Source of the DNA: Ptychodera flava
Taxonomy: Eukaryota > Hemichordata > Enteropneusta > Ptychoderidae
Reading direction: 5' to 3'
DNA: 64,000 bases
Assembly: GCF_041260155.1 (NCBI RefSeq)
Contig: NC_091947.1
Location: 25,381,615 to 25,445,614 of the forward strand
Below the pieces are notes generated by a model. The model searched no databases. It had not been told where the DNA came from and worked only from the letters and a program-made list of their open reading frames with translations. Shown piece after piece: positions 12,065 through 20,942 of the stretch. The position numbers and the translations under genes are program-made. Position 1 is the stretch's first letter. Every line of letters starts with the position of its first letter.

Positions 12065-14566
12065 ATGGATTTTTCCTATCGAACGTGTGATTGTAAGCAG
12101 CAGTTCTCGCTGCAGGACGGACATGAATTATGCTCCAGTTGTCGAGAATGCACAAGGAGTCAACCTTGTGACATTTGTTTGACTTGGACGCAGGATGAAT
12201 GGTCTAATTTCGCTCCCTCGCTTGACGACGTCACCCCGGACATCCCCGAGGCTGACCCGTCAGTTTCTGATTCGCGAGGTTTGGTTGGAATGCACCGTGC
12301 TCATTCGGCTGGTGACACCAACACAGAAATTAGTTCCGTTCAGGGTGGACGACCTCCTAAGACAACGGAGGCTTTGTCCGACCCACAACAGGTAAGTGAT
12401 GTCCGTCCGTCATTGAATGTTACCGAAGGGACGGTTAATCCCGGTGAAACAACGCAATTGATTTCCACCGCGGGTTCTAATCTGCCCGGTTTCGCGCCAA
12501 GCGAGACCACGCCACGTATCTCTGGGCAAGCTGCGGCCGGTACGGGGGGTCCTGGACTTCTGCACACTAATCAGATTGTCCAGGGGCCAATCCCGCAACA
12601 GGGCGGGATAATACCAGCTGGAGCACGATTAGGTTTCCCTAATCTCAACCAGGCTACAGTGGGCGGGGTTCCTGGTCATATGTACACTACTCAGATGAAC
12701 CAGGGACTTTTACCACAGCCGGGTGGGGCAAACCAGTCATACACTGCCCAACCTAGGGATCAGATGGGCCATTCTAACATCAACCAATATTCTACACAGT
12801 ACCACGGTTCGATGTTTGCCCCTAATGGACCACATCAAGGCCCTTACCAAGGAAGTTTCCAACAAGCCGGCACTTTTCAGCCGTATGGAAACTATCCTCC
12901 CTTTTTCCAACCGGGCACGTATTATCAGCCCCCAGGTTGGAATTACTTTAACCCAGTTGCCCCTGGGCAACAGCTACAGTATCATCACCCAGCCGGGATG
13001 AATGTTACACAGCCGGGGTTTCAACAACCGAGCCCTAACGTGGGTACAGGGCTTCCTGCTGAACGCACTTGTCCCACGGGGCCTCCACCGGTACAGAGCC
13101 GCTCGTCTTCGACGGGCAAACAGACGGTCGCTCGTTCGACTCATAAGTCGGTTTCCACGGGCAAGGGACGTCGTGGTGTTAAGCGCATGCATACGTCCCC
13201 TGCTGGCGTGAGTCGTCCTGGTGCCCCTTGTGACGGGCCCTCAGTGTCGACGAATACCGGACGGCCTAGCGCAACAGGGCAGCCTTCAGCGGTTCAAACC
13301 GGTTCTCAGGTAGTGCCCATTGCTGCAAGACCTAGCAAGTCTCAATCCCATGACACTCGTAAGCGCCACTCGACCCCAGTGTCAAGCGATGAGGATAGCG
13401 AGGATGGCTTAGCGCCCACATCGCACTCTCGGAATATTGGCGTTGACCTTGACAGTATGTCCGTCCACGCTCCCTCTGAGGATCATGATTTGGACGGTCA
13501 TGAGTCAGACGCAGCCGCGCCCCAATCAGTTGCCAGCGATGCTAGGTCAACTCGAGGAGAGGGGGACGCGGAGGAATCACAGTCTTATGTCGAAGATTCA
13601 GTTGAAAAGACATCAGACAGTTATTTCCGTCGCTGCTACGGATATATCTATGAGACATTCGGGGAGGAGTGTCCTCTGCCTCCTCCACCACCTCGGCCTG
13701 AATCTCACGTGTTGTCGTATGTCAACCCAACAGAGAAACAGACCGAACCTCGTTCTTTGCCCAACTCTCTCGCGCTTAAAACCGCACTAACGAAAGTTCA
13801 GAACGAGATTGCGGGCAACAATGCTAACACCCTGCCGTTACCTATTGGTAAGTTACCGGCAGCGTCCAACCTCATGCGCAATAAACGATATAAGACGCAT
13901 GACTCATTATTCACAGCCGGCCTCCCTAAATTGGATGCAGATGCCGGTAAGGTGGATAATCAAGCTGGCTCGTTTAAATCTGTCACGATTGACCGCGCCT
14001 TATTGCAAGTAGTGGGTCAGTCTGTCAACGCGACAGTAAGGACGCTCTCTCATTTGGACTGGCTTGTGGCTCAATTGGTACGTATTACCGAGTCCACTGA
14101 TCACCCAGACCAATTTGCGGATTTGACTCGAGCCGTGGGAAACACCCTCGTGCATGGCCTCGAGTTTTCCGTTCGTAGTCATGCTATGCTACAGTTATTG
14201 GAGCGTGATGCGTTTCTAAATCGCCCTTCGGTCCAATTAACTGACGAGCTTAAAGCCAGGGCCCGGGTCGTGCCCTTGGATCCTAAGGCTCTATTCGCGG
14301 GCAAGCTCGCGGAATTTGCCAAAGAGGCCACCAAAGATGTTCAGAGTAACGCTTGGCTATTTGGTCGGGAGGGGCGAAAGTTGGACGGCACTGGGGCTAC
14401 ACGCCCGAAACAGTCCTCCAAGAAATCTAAGCCCAAGGGTAAGGCACAGTCCAAGTCATTTCGTACTCGTGCCCAACCCTATGACAAGGACAATAGAAAT
14501 AAGGCTAAGAAGCAATTTTCAACGTCCACTTCGTCAAATGCGGGCCCCAAAGGTCAGCGCTCCTGA
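12065..14566 (+). CDS. DIRS ORF1, gag-like protein (833 aa)
   Basis: This first frame of the DIRS element presumably encodes the structural (gag-like) protein. I chose the ATG at 12065 (MDFSYRTCDCKQ) because the N-terminal cysteine cluster starts right after it; the frame is open upstream to 11993. Residues about 8-40 contain a Cys-rich block (CDC, then CSSC, REC and CDIC), possibly metal-binding, as seen in DIRS ORF1 proteins. The centre (about 200-330) is rich in Gly, Pro, Gln and Tyr, then comes a Ser/Thr/Asp-rich linker, a more globular C-terminal part and a basic Lys-rich tail. Its last 29 nt overlap ORF2 in another frame. Function is inferred from position. Confidence 0.8.
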   Translation: MDFSYRTCDCKQQFSLQDGHELCSSCRECTRSQPCDICLTWTQDEWSNFAPSLDDVTPDIPEADPSVSDSRGLVGMHRAHSAGDTNTEISSVQGGRPPKTTEALSDPQQVSDVRPSLNVTEGTVNPGETTQLISTAGSNLPGFAPSETTPRISGQAAAGTGGPGLLHTNQIVQGPIPQQGGIIPAGARLGFPNLNQATVGGVPGHMYTTQMNQGLLPQPGGANQSYTAQPRDQMGHSNINQYSTQYHGSMFAPNGPHQGPYQGSFQQAGTFQPYGNYPPFFQPGTYYQPPGWNYFNPVAPGQQLQYHHPAGMNVTQPGFQQPSPNVGTGLPAERTCPTGPPPVQSRSSSTGKQTVARSTHKSVSTGKGRRGVKRMHTSPAGVSRPGAPCDGPSVSTNTGRPSATGQPSAVQTGSQVVPIAARPSKSQSHDTRKRHSTPVSSDEDSEDGLAPTSHSRNIGVDLDSMSVHAPSEDHDLDGHESDAAAPQSVASDARSTRGEGDAEESQSYVEDSVEKTSDSYFRRCYGYIYETFGEECPLPPPPPRPESHVLSYVNPTEKQTEPRSLPNSLALKTALTKVQNEIAGNNANTLPLPIGKLPAASNLMRNKRYKTHDSLFTAGLPKLDADAGKVDNQAGSFKSVTIDRALLQVVGQSVNATVRTLSHLDWLVAQLVRITESTDHPDQFADLTRAVGNTLVHGLEFSVRSHAMLQLLERDAFLNRPSVQLTDELKARARVVPLDPKALFAGKLAEFAKEATKDVQSNAWLFGREGRKLDGTGATRPKQSSKKSKPKGKAQSKSFRTRAQPYDKDNRNKAKKQFSTSTSSNAGPKGQRS

Positions 14567-16646
14567 CGCCCTAATAAAACTACCGCCCATTCCGTCGCCA
14601 GACATTTCGGTGGGAGGGCGTCTTCGTCACTTCGCCACCGAGTGGCAGAAAGTGACAAACGACCATTGGGTATTGTCAGTGGTCCAAAACGGGTACAAAC
14701 CAATTTTCTCGACCGACCCCCCTCTGGCGTGGGACCCACCGTGTTTCGCCCGCCAGACAAGCCCATACTCGTCGGCAATGGCCGAAGCAGTGCAAGGGCT
14801 GATGTCAAAAAACGCGGTGCGAATTGTACACCCCACCGTAGACGGCCCGGGGTTTTACAACCATTTCTTCCTCGTCCCAAAAAAGACGGGGGGGTGGCGG
14901 CCGATTCTCAACCTGCGACCACTAAATCGGTTTCTGCAAGTAGAATCGTTCTCCATGGAAACCACTCAGTCCATTCTAGCCGCGGTACAGCCCGGCGATT
15001 GGATGGTCTCCATAGACCTCAAAGACGCGTACTTTCATATCGCAATTCACAAGGATTTTCGAAAGTACCTGCGGTTCTCAATAAACGGGATTGTTTACGA
15101 GTACATAGTTCTCCCTTTTGGCCTAGCATCAGCACCTCGCGTGTTTACCAGAGTAGTGCTGGAGCTAATAGGGTTCATCCACCGCCAATCCGTCAGAACA
15201 CATCCGTATCTCGACGATTGGTTAATACCCCATCAGCGAAGAGACGTACTCGAAACACATCTCACCCTGGTCTGGTCAGTTCTCCTCCGCCTCGGGTTCA
15301 TTCCGAGTGTCGAGAAGTCAACTCTCACCCCTTCCCGCGACATGGCGTTTATTGGGATGAGGCTCATTACTCACTCAGGGATTGTTTGCCCAACCCAGGA
15401 ACGAGTGGACAGACTGTTAGCTGTTATCAACTCTATCCTGCCACGTCCATCTATCCCGGTCAAGCTCCTGCTGGAAGCTATCGGCATGATGGTCTCTATG
15501 CTTGCAATCATCCCCTGGGGGCGCCTTCGCCTTCGACCGATCCAACTGTATTTGTTGGCACTTTGGCGCCCCACTCGACAGCCGATTACTCATGTTATTC
15601 GCGTGAGACCAGCTCTCCGTGCCCACCTAGAATGGTGGCTGGACACAGAGAATTTGCTGAAGGGCGTTCCCCTGCGGGTACCACCGCCCACTCAGTTTTT
15701 GTTCACGGACGCCTCCACCACCGGTTGGGGAGCGCACCTGGACGAACTGACAGCATCGGGCAGTTGGTCGAACAACCAACGGGAGCGCCACATCAATTGG
15801 CTAGAACTCCAAGCGGTGTTCCTGGCGCTCAGACGCTTTCAGCTGTCAGTAGCCAACCAGCATGTCCTGGTCAATACAGACAATGCTACAGTGGTTGCCT
15901 ACATAAACAAGATGGGAGGGACCAGATCCCCAACACTGTGTTACCTGGCATGGGACTTATTCATGTGGTGCAAGGAACACAACATCCGCCTTCGAGCTCG
16001 TCACCTGCCCGGCAAGCGGAATCACATTGCCGACGCCCTATCTCGGGATCGAAAAGTGATTCCGACGGAATGGGAAATTCCCCAGGAAATTGCCAACAGG
16101 ATTTTCGCAATTTGGGGAACACCCATGGCAGACTTGTTTGCGACGTTCAAGAACCGCAAACTACCTCTGTTTGTGTCGCCGGTCCCGGACCACAGAGCCT
16201 TGGCGGTCGACGCACTGTCAATGTCATGGAGGAACCTGCTCCTGTATGCGTTCCCTCCATTGCCTCTCTTGCCACTAGTTCTACGGAAAATAGCAGACGA
16301 GGTCACCACCGTGATACTAGTAGCACCAGCATGGCCCAAACGGTCATGGTATCCGATGCTGCTGGATCTGTTAGTAGAGCGCCCTCTGGAGCTACCCCTC
16401 CGCGAGGACCTACTATTCCAGGGTCCACAGCTGGTTCATCCCGACCCAGGCGTGTTCAGACTTCACGCATTCAAGTTGTCGAGCAATCCCTCGTTGCGAG
16501 CGGATTTTCTCGAGCAGCTGCCGCCACCATCGCTAGACCTCAGAGAGCCAGCACCTTGGCAACTTACGAGGACAAGTGGTCAAAATTCTGTGATTGGTGT
16601 GGTAAACAGAGTGTTGATCCGCTCAAAGTCTCTGTTAGCCAATTAG
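14538..16646 (+). CDS. DIRS ORF2, reverse transcriptase-RNase H (about 702 aa)
   Basis: The protein copies the element's RNA into DNA. From the ATG at 14538 (MRAPKVSAPD), which overlaps the end of ORF1, the order is a DIRS-type N-terminal segment (GGRLRHFATEWQ), RT blocks (GGWRPILNLRPLN, then SIDLKDAYFHI), the catalytic YLDD in HPYLDDWLI, and RNase H blocks FTDASTTGWG, WLELQAV, NTDNATVV and IADALSR holding the D-E-D-D residues. A C-terminal region (DLFATFKNRKLP to VAPAWPKRSW) corresponds to the conserved segment after RNase H in DIRS elements, sometimes described as Dam-methylase-like; I see no proof of methylase activity. The frame is also open upstream to 14316. It overlaps ORF3 by about 316 nt. 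No stop or frameshift is seen. Confidence 0.9.
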   Translation: MRAPKVSAPDALIKLPPIPSPDISVGGRLRHFATEWQKVTNDHWVLSVVQNGYKPIFSTDPPLAWDPPCFARQTSPYSSAMAEAVQGLMSKNAVRIVHPTVDGPGFYNHFFLVPKKTGGWRPILNLRPLNRFLQVESFSMETTQSILAAVQPGDWMVSIDLKDAYFHIAIHKDFRKYLRFSINGIVYEYIVLPFGLASAPRVFTRVVLELIGFIHRQSVRTHPYLDDWLIPHQRRDVLETHLTLVWSVLLRLGFIPSVEKSTLTPSRDMAFIGMRLITHSGIVCPTQERVDRLLAVINSILPRPSIPVKLLLEAIGMMVSMLAIIPWGRLRLRPIQLYLLALWRPTRQPITHVIRVRPALRAHLEWWLDTENLLKGVPLRVPPPTQFLFTDASTTGWGAHLDELTASGSWSNNQRERHINWLELQAVFLALRRFQLSVANQHVLVNTDNATVVAYINKMGGTRSPTLCYLAWDLFMWCKEHNIRLRARHLPGKRNHIADALSRDRKVIPTEWEIPQEIANRIFAIWGTPMADLFATFKNRKLPLFVSPVPDHRALAVDALSMSWRNLLLYAFPPLPLLPLVLRKIADEVTTVILVAPAWPKRSWYPMLLDLLVERPLELPLREDLLFQGPQLVHPDPGVFRLHAFKLSSNPSLRADFLEQLPPPSLDLREPAPWQLTRTSGQNSVIGVVNRVLIRSKSLLAN

Positions 16647-17542
16647 CTGAATTCTTTCTATTTTTACATAATGACAAAGAATTCTCCCCGAGCACCTTGT
16701 CTGTTTATCGCACTTCCATCGCAGCGACGATCAGAAGTGTCGGGGGCCCGGATTTTAGTCACAATACAGCCTTGACTGCAATGCTCAAGAATTTTAAAAT
16801 TGAGAGACCCCCTGCGCGGCGTTTGGTCCCTCAATGGAGTTTATCTTTGGTTCTGAGTGGCCTACAACGGCCGCCATTTGAACCATTGGATTCTATCAGT
16901 TTAAAGGCACTTACCCTTAAAACTGTTTTTCTTGTAGCACTAGCATCTGGCAGCCGCAGGAGCGAGATTCATGCTTTTGGTGCCACAGATGGGTTGTTGA
17001 CTATTACCAAGACGGAAGCAGTCTTGCGTACTAGACCGGGTTTCTTGGCTAAGAATCAAGTACTGGGTGCTAAAACCACCCCGGTTACTATTAAAGCTCT
17101 TGACTCGCTGACAGGCCCAGACCCTCAAGAGCGTCGATTATGCCCGGTTCGTTGTCTTCGTTGGTATTTAAAACGAACCGAGTCCTTTCGTGCGGGGAGA
17201 GTTAGACTTTTTCTACCTATTCCCCCCGCTTCCTCACAGGACATTTCCAAGTCGACCATTTCAAATTGGATTACGAAAACGGTCCGTTGGACGTATAATG
17301 AAAGTTCAGAAACTGACCGTCGCCTTACCAGAGTAACAGCCCATGAGGTTAGGGCTCTCTCTGCTTCCTTGGTGTATTCGGCCGGTATTCCTGCGGACGA
17401 TGTCCTTCGCGCAGGTACATGGCGATCACCTAACTCATTTGTCAGTTTCTATCTTCGGGACATGGCATCAGAATCGGACGGTTTGTTTTCCCTTGGTCCG
17501 CTTTCTGTAGGCCAACAGGTTATCCCTGGTAATAAATACTAG
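16331..17542 (+). CDS. DIRS ORF3, tyrosine recombinase (about 403 aa)
   Basis: This is the integrase of the element. It is a lambda-type tyrosine recombinase that would join the circular DNA copy to the genome. The frame is open much further upstream (from 14642), but that part only shadows RT/RNase H, so I take the ATG at 16331 (MAQTVMVSDAAG). The core-binding part starts near ASTLATYEDKWSKF and STLSVYRTSIAA. Catalytic residues are visible: the first Arg in SGSRRSEIHAF, the H-x-x-R box in TAHEVRALSAS, Trp in AGTWRSPNSF and the nucleophile Tyr in SFYLRDM. The frame is uninterrupted to TAG at 17540-17542. The exact start and how ORF2/ORF3 are both translated are uncertain. Confidence 0.9.
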   Translation: MAQTVMVSDAAGSVSRAPSGATPPRGPTIPGSTAGSSRPRRVQTSRIQVVEQSLVASGFSRAAAATIARPQRASTLATYEDKWSKFCDWCGKQSVDPLKVSVSQLAEFFLFLHNDKEFSPSTLSVYRTSIAATIRSVGGPDFSHNTALTAMLKNFKIERPPARRLVPQWSLSLVLSGLQRPPFEPLDSISLKALTLKTVFLVALASGSRRSEIHAFGATDGLLTITKTEAVLRTRPGFLAKNQVLGAKTTPVTIKALDSLTGPDPQERRLCPVRCLRWYLKRTESFRAGRVRLFLPIPPASSQDISKSTISNWITKTVRWTYNESSETDRRLTRVTAHEVRALSASLVYSAGIPADDVLRAGTWRSPNSFVSFYLRDMASESDGLFSLGPLSVGQQVIPGNKY

Positions 17543-17580
17543 TTTCCCCGCCTCCTAAGGTCTGTGGGATTCTGTGTTTT

Positions 17581-17669
17581 TCCCGATAGTAACTGGGTGA
17601 GTATTTCAAATAAGCAGAATTGTAGTTTATACCTAAACTAATTTCTGCTATGTAGAAATACTCACCCAG
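17581..17669 (+). repeat. DIRS internal complementary region (89 nt)
   Basis: Bases 17581-17619 are the reverse complement of the left outer end (11550-11588), and 17620-17669 are the reverse complement of the right outer end (17995-18044). Both are exact by eye. This region templates circle formation in DIRS replication. The junction between its two halves defines the element's boundaries. Confidence 0.92.
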
Positions 17670-17882
17670 CACACCCGCCCGCCTCCCCACTTGGTGTTTT
17701 ATATAACCTGGGGGAGTGTGTTACACTGTTTTTGTAGTTGATGGGTGTGTTGCACCCCCCTCAATACTTGACTAACCGTTCTTTTCTGGTTGTTTTGCAC
17801 CTGGCGGTTCTTCTAGTAGTTTGGGGAAATTGTCACTTCCTAACTGTCGTACTCTAACGAGCGTGGACAGTCGCTTACGGAG

Positions 17883-18009
17883 TATAACTGAGTAACTTAG
17901 GGAGTCCAGTGACTACGTCACAGGAAGTCTAGGCAGGAAGTTCAAGTTTTAATCTTGCATAAATGGAGCCCCAAGGGTTATTTCCCGATAGTAACTGGGT
18001 GAGTATTTC
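17883..18009 (-). repeat. DIRS right inverted terminal repeat (127 bp)
   Basis: Exact inverted copy of 11562-11688. The right end continues 35 bp further (to 18044) with sequence absent from the left end but present in the internal complementary region. Confidence 0.92.
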
Positions 18010-18044
18010 TACATAGCAGAAATTAGTTTAGGTATAAACTACAA

Positions 18045-18768
18045 ATTTCAAAATGTGTTCCCTGTACGACCATTTAACCCCTCTTTGGATATGTCACAAA
18101 TGTGCTCATCATGATTATTCTAATTTATCACACAGTCAAAGCGATGCTATGAGAATTCAAAAACTCCCGCCCAGTGTATACAAATGGCTGCGTCACTAGT
18201 TATTCCCCTATTGTGCGCCCCACGGTCCTGTAACTTCCTGTTTAAATGTAAATGCCAAACAAAAATAACTTTTTTGCAAATATTTATTCAATTTTAATTA
18301 ATTTGTTCACCAAAAGTTAAATATAGGTTGGGTTCACCTTGTAGCTTGTCAAGCATTCTAAAGTTATGTAATAAAGAAGTGTTAATTTATGCAAATGTAT
18401 GCAAATCACCTTATTTTCTGGCTTCTTTTTCCTCCCAATTTCGAAATTTCCAAAGAATTTAACTCTGCTCTGGCTGGGTCAAATTTTCTGCAATTTTCAC
18501 ATTATGTTCTTTAAATGCTAAATAACAAAACAACTATTTGTTTGGCATTTAAATTATTGCATTCAAATAAGAAGCATTTCAATTTTGCTTAGCATGATTT
18601 TAATCAATTTTTTGAGTGTCAGTGTTTAAACCCTTGCCATTTTAAAATGAGGATAAATAATAATGCCAAATAAAGTAGTTGTTTTTTTCTACATATACTA
18701 TTATTTCAAGTGAAATATTACATTTCAGAAAATAGCGTAAAGTTTTTGACTTAAATTAATTTTTATCA
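18045..18768 (+). other. mitoferrin intron 1 between elements
   Basis: About 720 bp of AT-rich intron. The phrase AAATGCCAAAC/TAAA recurs several times near 18249, 18532 and 18663, which may be an old decayed repeat. No gene is seen. Confidence 0.5.
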
Positions 18769-19049
18769 TTAACCCTTTTCCTGCCAAGTCCATATTTCAC
18801 CATCAGGTCAAGATGGTTAAAATTAATGAAACCAACATATTCCATATGGTGTATTTTAACATAATACTGTACATTTGAAGGCTGTTGAAAACATAAATAC
18901 TGAAAACTTAATTTTTTTGGACTAAAGATGCTATAACATACCAGCCAAGCGGGTGAAAATACGTCATGTTTGGGCTCAATACCGCTTTTTACTGACTTGG
19001 CTGATGGGGAAGTAATAGTCTTAACACTGTTTGGCAGGAAAAGGGTTAA
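18769..19049. mobile_element. piggyBac-type MITE, 273 bp between TTAA duplications
   Basis: TTAA at 18769-18772 and 19046-19049 flank ends CCCTTTTCCTGCCAAGTC and GGCAGGAAAAGGG. These are the same ends as on the 1.65-kb element at 9100-10749, so this looks like a deletion derivative moved by the same transposase. The interior is AT-rich and non-coding. Confidence 0.8.
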
Positions 19050-19137
19050 TACCAAAATTGAGGTTTTTTACCCCAAATATACACCCACTTCATCCTTTGA
19101 CTAAACTACTGCCACCATACTAAACTTTAGAGTCTCT

Positions 19138-20366
19138 CAGTGTTCTCTCCAGGATCAAGCAAAAGTGTAGCGGCTAATTTGCATAATCATTTGCATATCA
19201 TTAATTTATATTTGCATATGGATATAAGCTTGCACATGCACCCATGCATTCATGTACACTCACAACAAAATGCAATGGTAACACACAAGTATGCAATTTG
19301 AACATCATGGAAACTCTTTATTACACTTAAATAAATCATCACAGTATAGTACAATTTCAATTAAAATAGAAGATTCAAACGGTAACAGCAAGTTCAGATT
19401 GAAAGCAAGAAATGGTTCGTCTGATTGGAGTTTCATTAATACATATATTGCTAATAAAATTGTCAAAAATTGCCAACAAAGAGGAAAATTCATAAGTTTA
19501 AGCTTTACACAATTCAAATGTAATTGAGTTTTATATCATTTTTGAATGACAAACACCACGAATAATGTTTCATCACGGGGATCAATTTCAACCAGCCGCC
19601 CCCTCCCCCCGCGTAACTACCACTGCCACTGAACATCGTCGTTCGATTCTTGATTTTAAAAATACCACCAAGATGATCACAAGACATGAACTAAGTACGA
19701 CTACCGGTAGAATCACTCGAAAATCAGGTGTAAAATCTTTCAGAGAACGTGTCAGAGTGGAACCACACGCGACGCCAGGATCAACGTCAACACGTTATAA
19801 ACACGTCGGCCAACATGGCCGCCGCCATATTGGAATTTATGCAATGTGAACTCGATCGCGATCGTGATCGTACTCGGACAAAAAAAAAGATTATCGTTGT
19901 AAAATCATAATCAACCTCAATAGTCAACTGCTTCTTTTGTTTCTTTTGCGGTCCATTTCGTTGATCAAAGCATGGGAATGTGATCAAAGGCCCCGCTAGT
20001 GCTACACCGCCTAACTCTGTGAATACTTGTCCTCGATGTATACCGACTAAAGGTCTTTGTTGGTCGTATTAGTCGTTGTAGAATGAAAACTTGTGAACAA
20101 CCCAGCCGATTCTTCTATTGTTTTAACGTTCCTCTCAACACTTACGGACAAGTTATCGGACGCATACCATACTTCACACCTTCCACTCTTTCACAAGGTT
20201 GAAAGTTGCAGTGAGCGCTAATGTGTAGACAATGCATGCAACAGCTGGTAGCTACGCAGAGCGCTAGCGTGTGAACTAAAGGATGGCGGGAATATTTTAA
20301 AGCGTAGCGGGGAGAGGCGAAAGCGTAGCGGGACCGCTACGCTAAAATGGCCTGGGGAGAACACTG
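19138..20366. mobile_element. hAT-like element, 1.23 kb, 6-bp target duplication
   Basis: The ends are CAGTGTTCTCTCCAGG (left) and CCTGGGGAGAACACTG (right, inverted). GTCTCT lies on both sides (19132-19137 and 20367-20372). The short element at 48443-48586 has the same ends and also a 6-bp duplication (CATTGT). CAGTG ends fit hAT elements, and a 6-bp duplication fits the hAT6 type. The interior changes from AT-rich to GC-rich after about 19560 and has near-terminal repeats of GCGTAGCGG. Its 94-codon open frame (19565-19849) shows no transposase motif, so the copy is non-autonomous. Confidence 0.7.
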
Positions 20367-20885
20367 GTCTCTGCTTTTTGAAAATATATAGTGTGAGGGG
20401 GTTTCCTTGTCATCTTTGATGAGAAATATTGCTTTCAAAAACTGTGTTGGCAACATGCAGCTCCACCTTAAAGTTATATTCATTCCAAATGGACAATCTG
20501 ATTAGTCATTAATGCAACATAACACATACGTTACGAATTAATTTCCAGTCCTTTTATAAAAAATTTAATCTCTTGTGTGTGCCGGGACTGACTATCATGG
20601 CCTCTGCATGCGGATTACATGGATTGAAATCCATATTGGACAGTGTCCCATTTGGACAAAACAATGCTTTGTGTATGCTGAGCTCTGCTTGAGAGGAACA
20701 GGATAAAATGATAAAATTCACAACGACATGCCAGTGAATATCCTCAATTATTATCATACTGAGTGTGTTACTAGTCACTGTACCAGTTAGTATTTTGAAC
20801 TTTCTTTGTGTTTAATTGTGCTGTGTTGGAATGTGTTTGTGAAATAAAGTTTGACACTACTTTGATTTCTTTCTCTCTTTTACAG
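20367..20885 (+). other. end of mitoferrin intron 1
   Basis: Non-coding. It ends in a pyrimidine-rich acceptor (TTTCTCTCTTTTACAG) immediately before 20886. Confidence 0.8.
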
Positions 20886-20942
20886 CAATTGCTGGTACAG
20901 TTGCCACCGTAGTCCATGATGCTGCAATGTGTCCAGTAGACG
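20886..20942 (+). CDS. SLC25A37/28-like: mitoferrin, exon (57 nt)
   Basis: With the G left from the previous exon it encodes AIAGTVATVVHDAAMCPVD. This is the start of the second carrier repeat, with the HD-A-x-M-x-P signature of mitoferrins just before the P-x-(D/E)-x-x-(K/R) motif. The acceptor is TTTTACAG and the donor GTAGGT at 20943. The last G joins TT at 22739 to make GTT (Val), giving PVDVVKQRM across the junction. The exact phase match on both sides and conserved residues make this short exon secure. Confidence 0.92.

Larger units (their letters stand above)
11550..18044 (+). mobile_element. DIRS-type tyrosine-recombinase retrotransposon, structurally complete (6.5 kb)
   Basis: The element has the hallmarks of the DIRS order: inverted terminal repeats (127 bp, identical), an internal complementary region (17581-17669) that pairs exactly with both outer ends, and three overlapping + strand frames: a gag-like ORF1, a reverse transcriptase/RNase H ORF2 and a tyrosine recombinase ORF3. 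All catalytic motifs I checked are present and no frame is interrupted. DIRS elements integrate by recombination of a circular intermediate and normally make no target duplication; none is seen here. It sits in mitoferrin intron 1 in the same orientation as the gene. The ends were set by where the internal complementary region stops matching, so they may be off by 1-3 bp. Confidence 0.93.

Noticed and set aside
14642..16330. A long N-terminal extension of the DIRS recombinase frame.
   Set aside because: It mirrors the RT/RNase H frame, is Ser/Arg/Pro-rich and has no recombinase or other domain. The recombinase starts near 16331.
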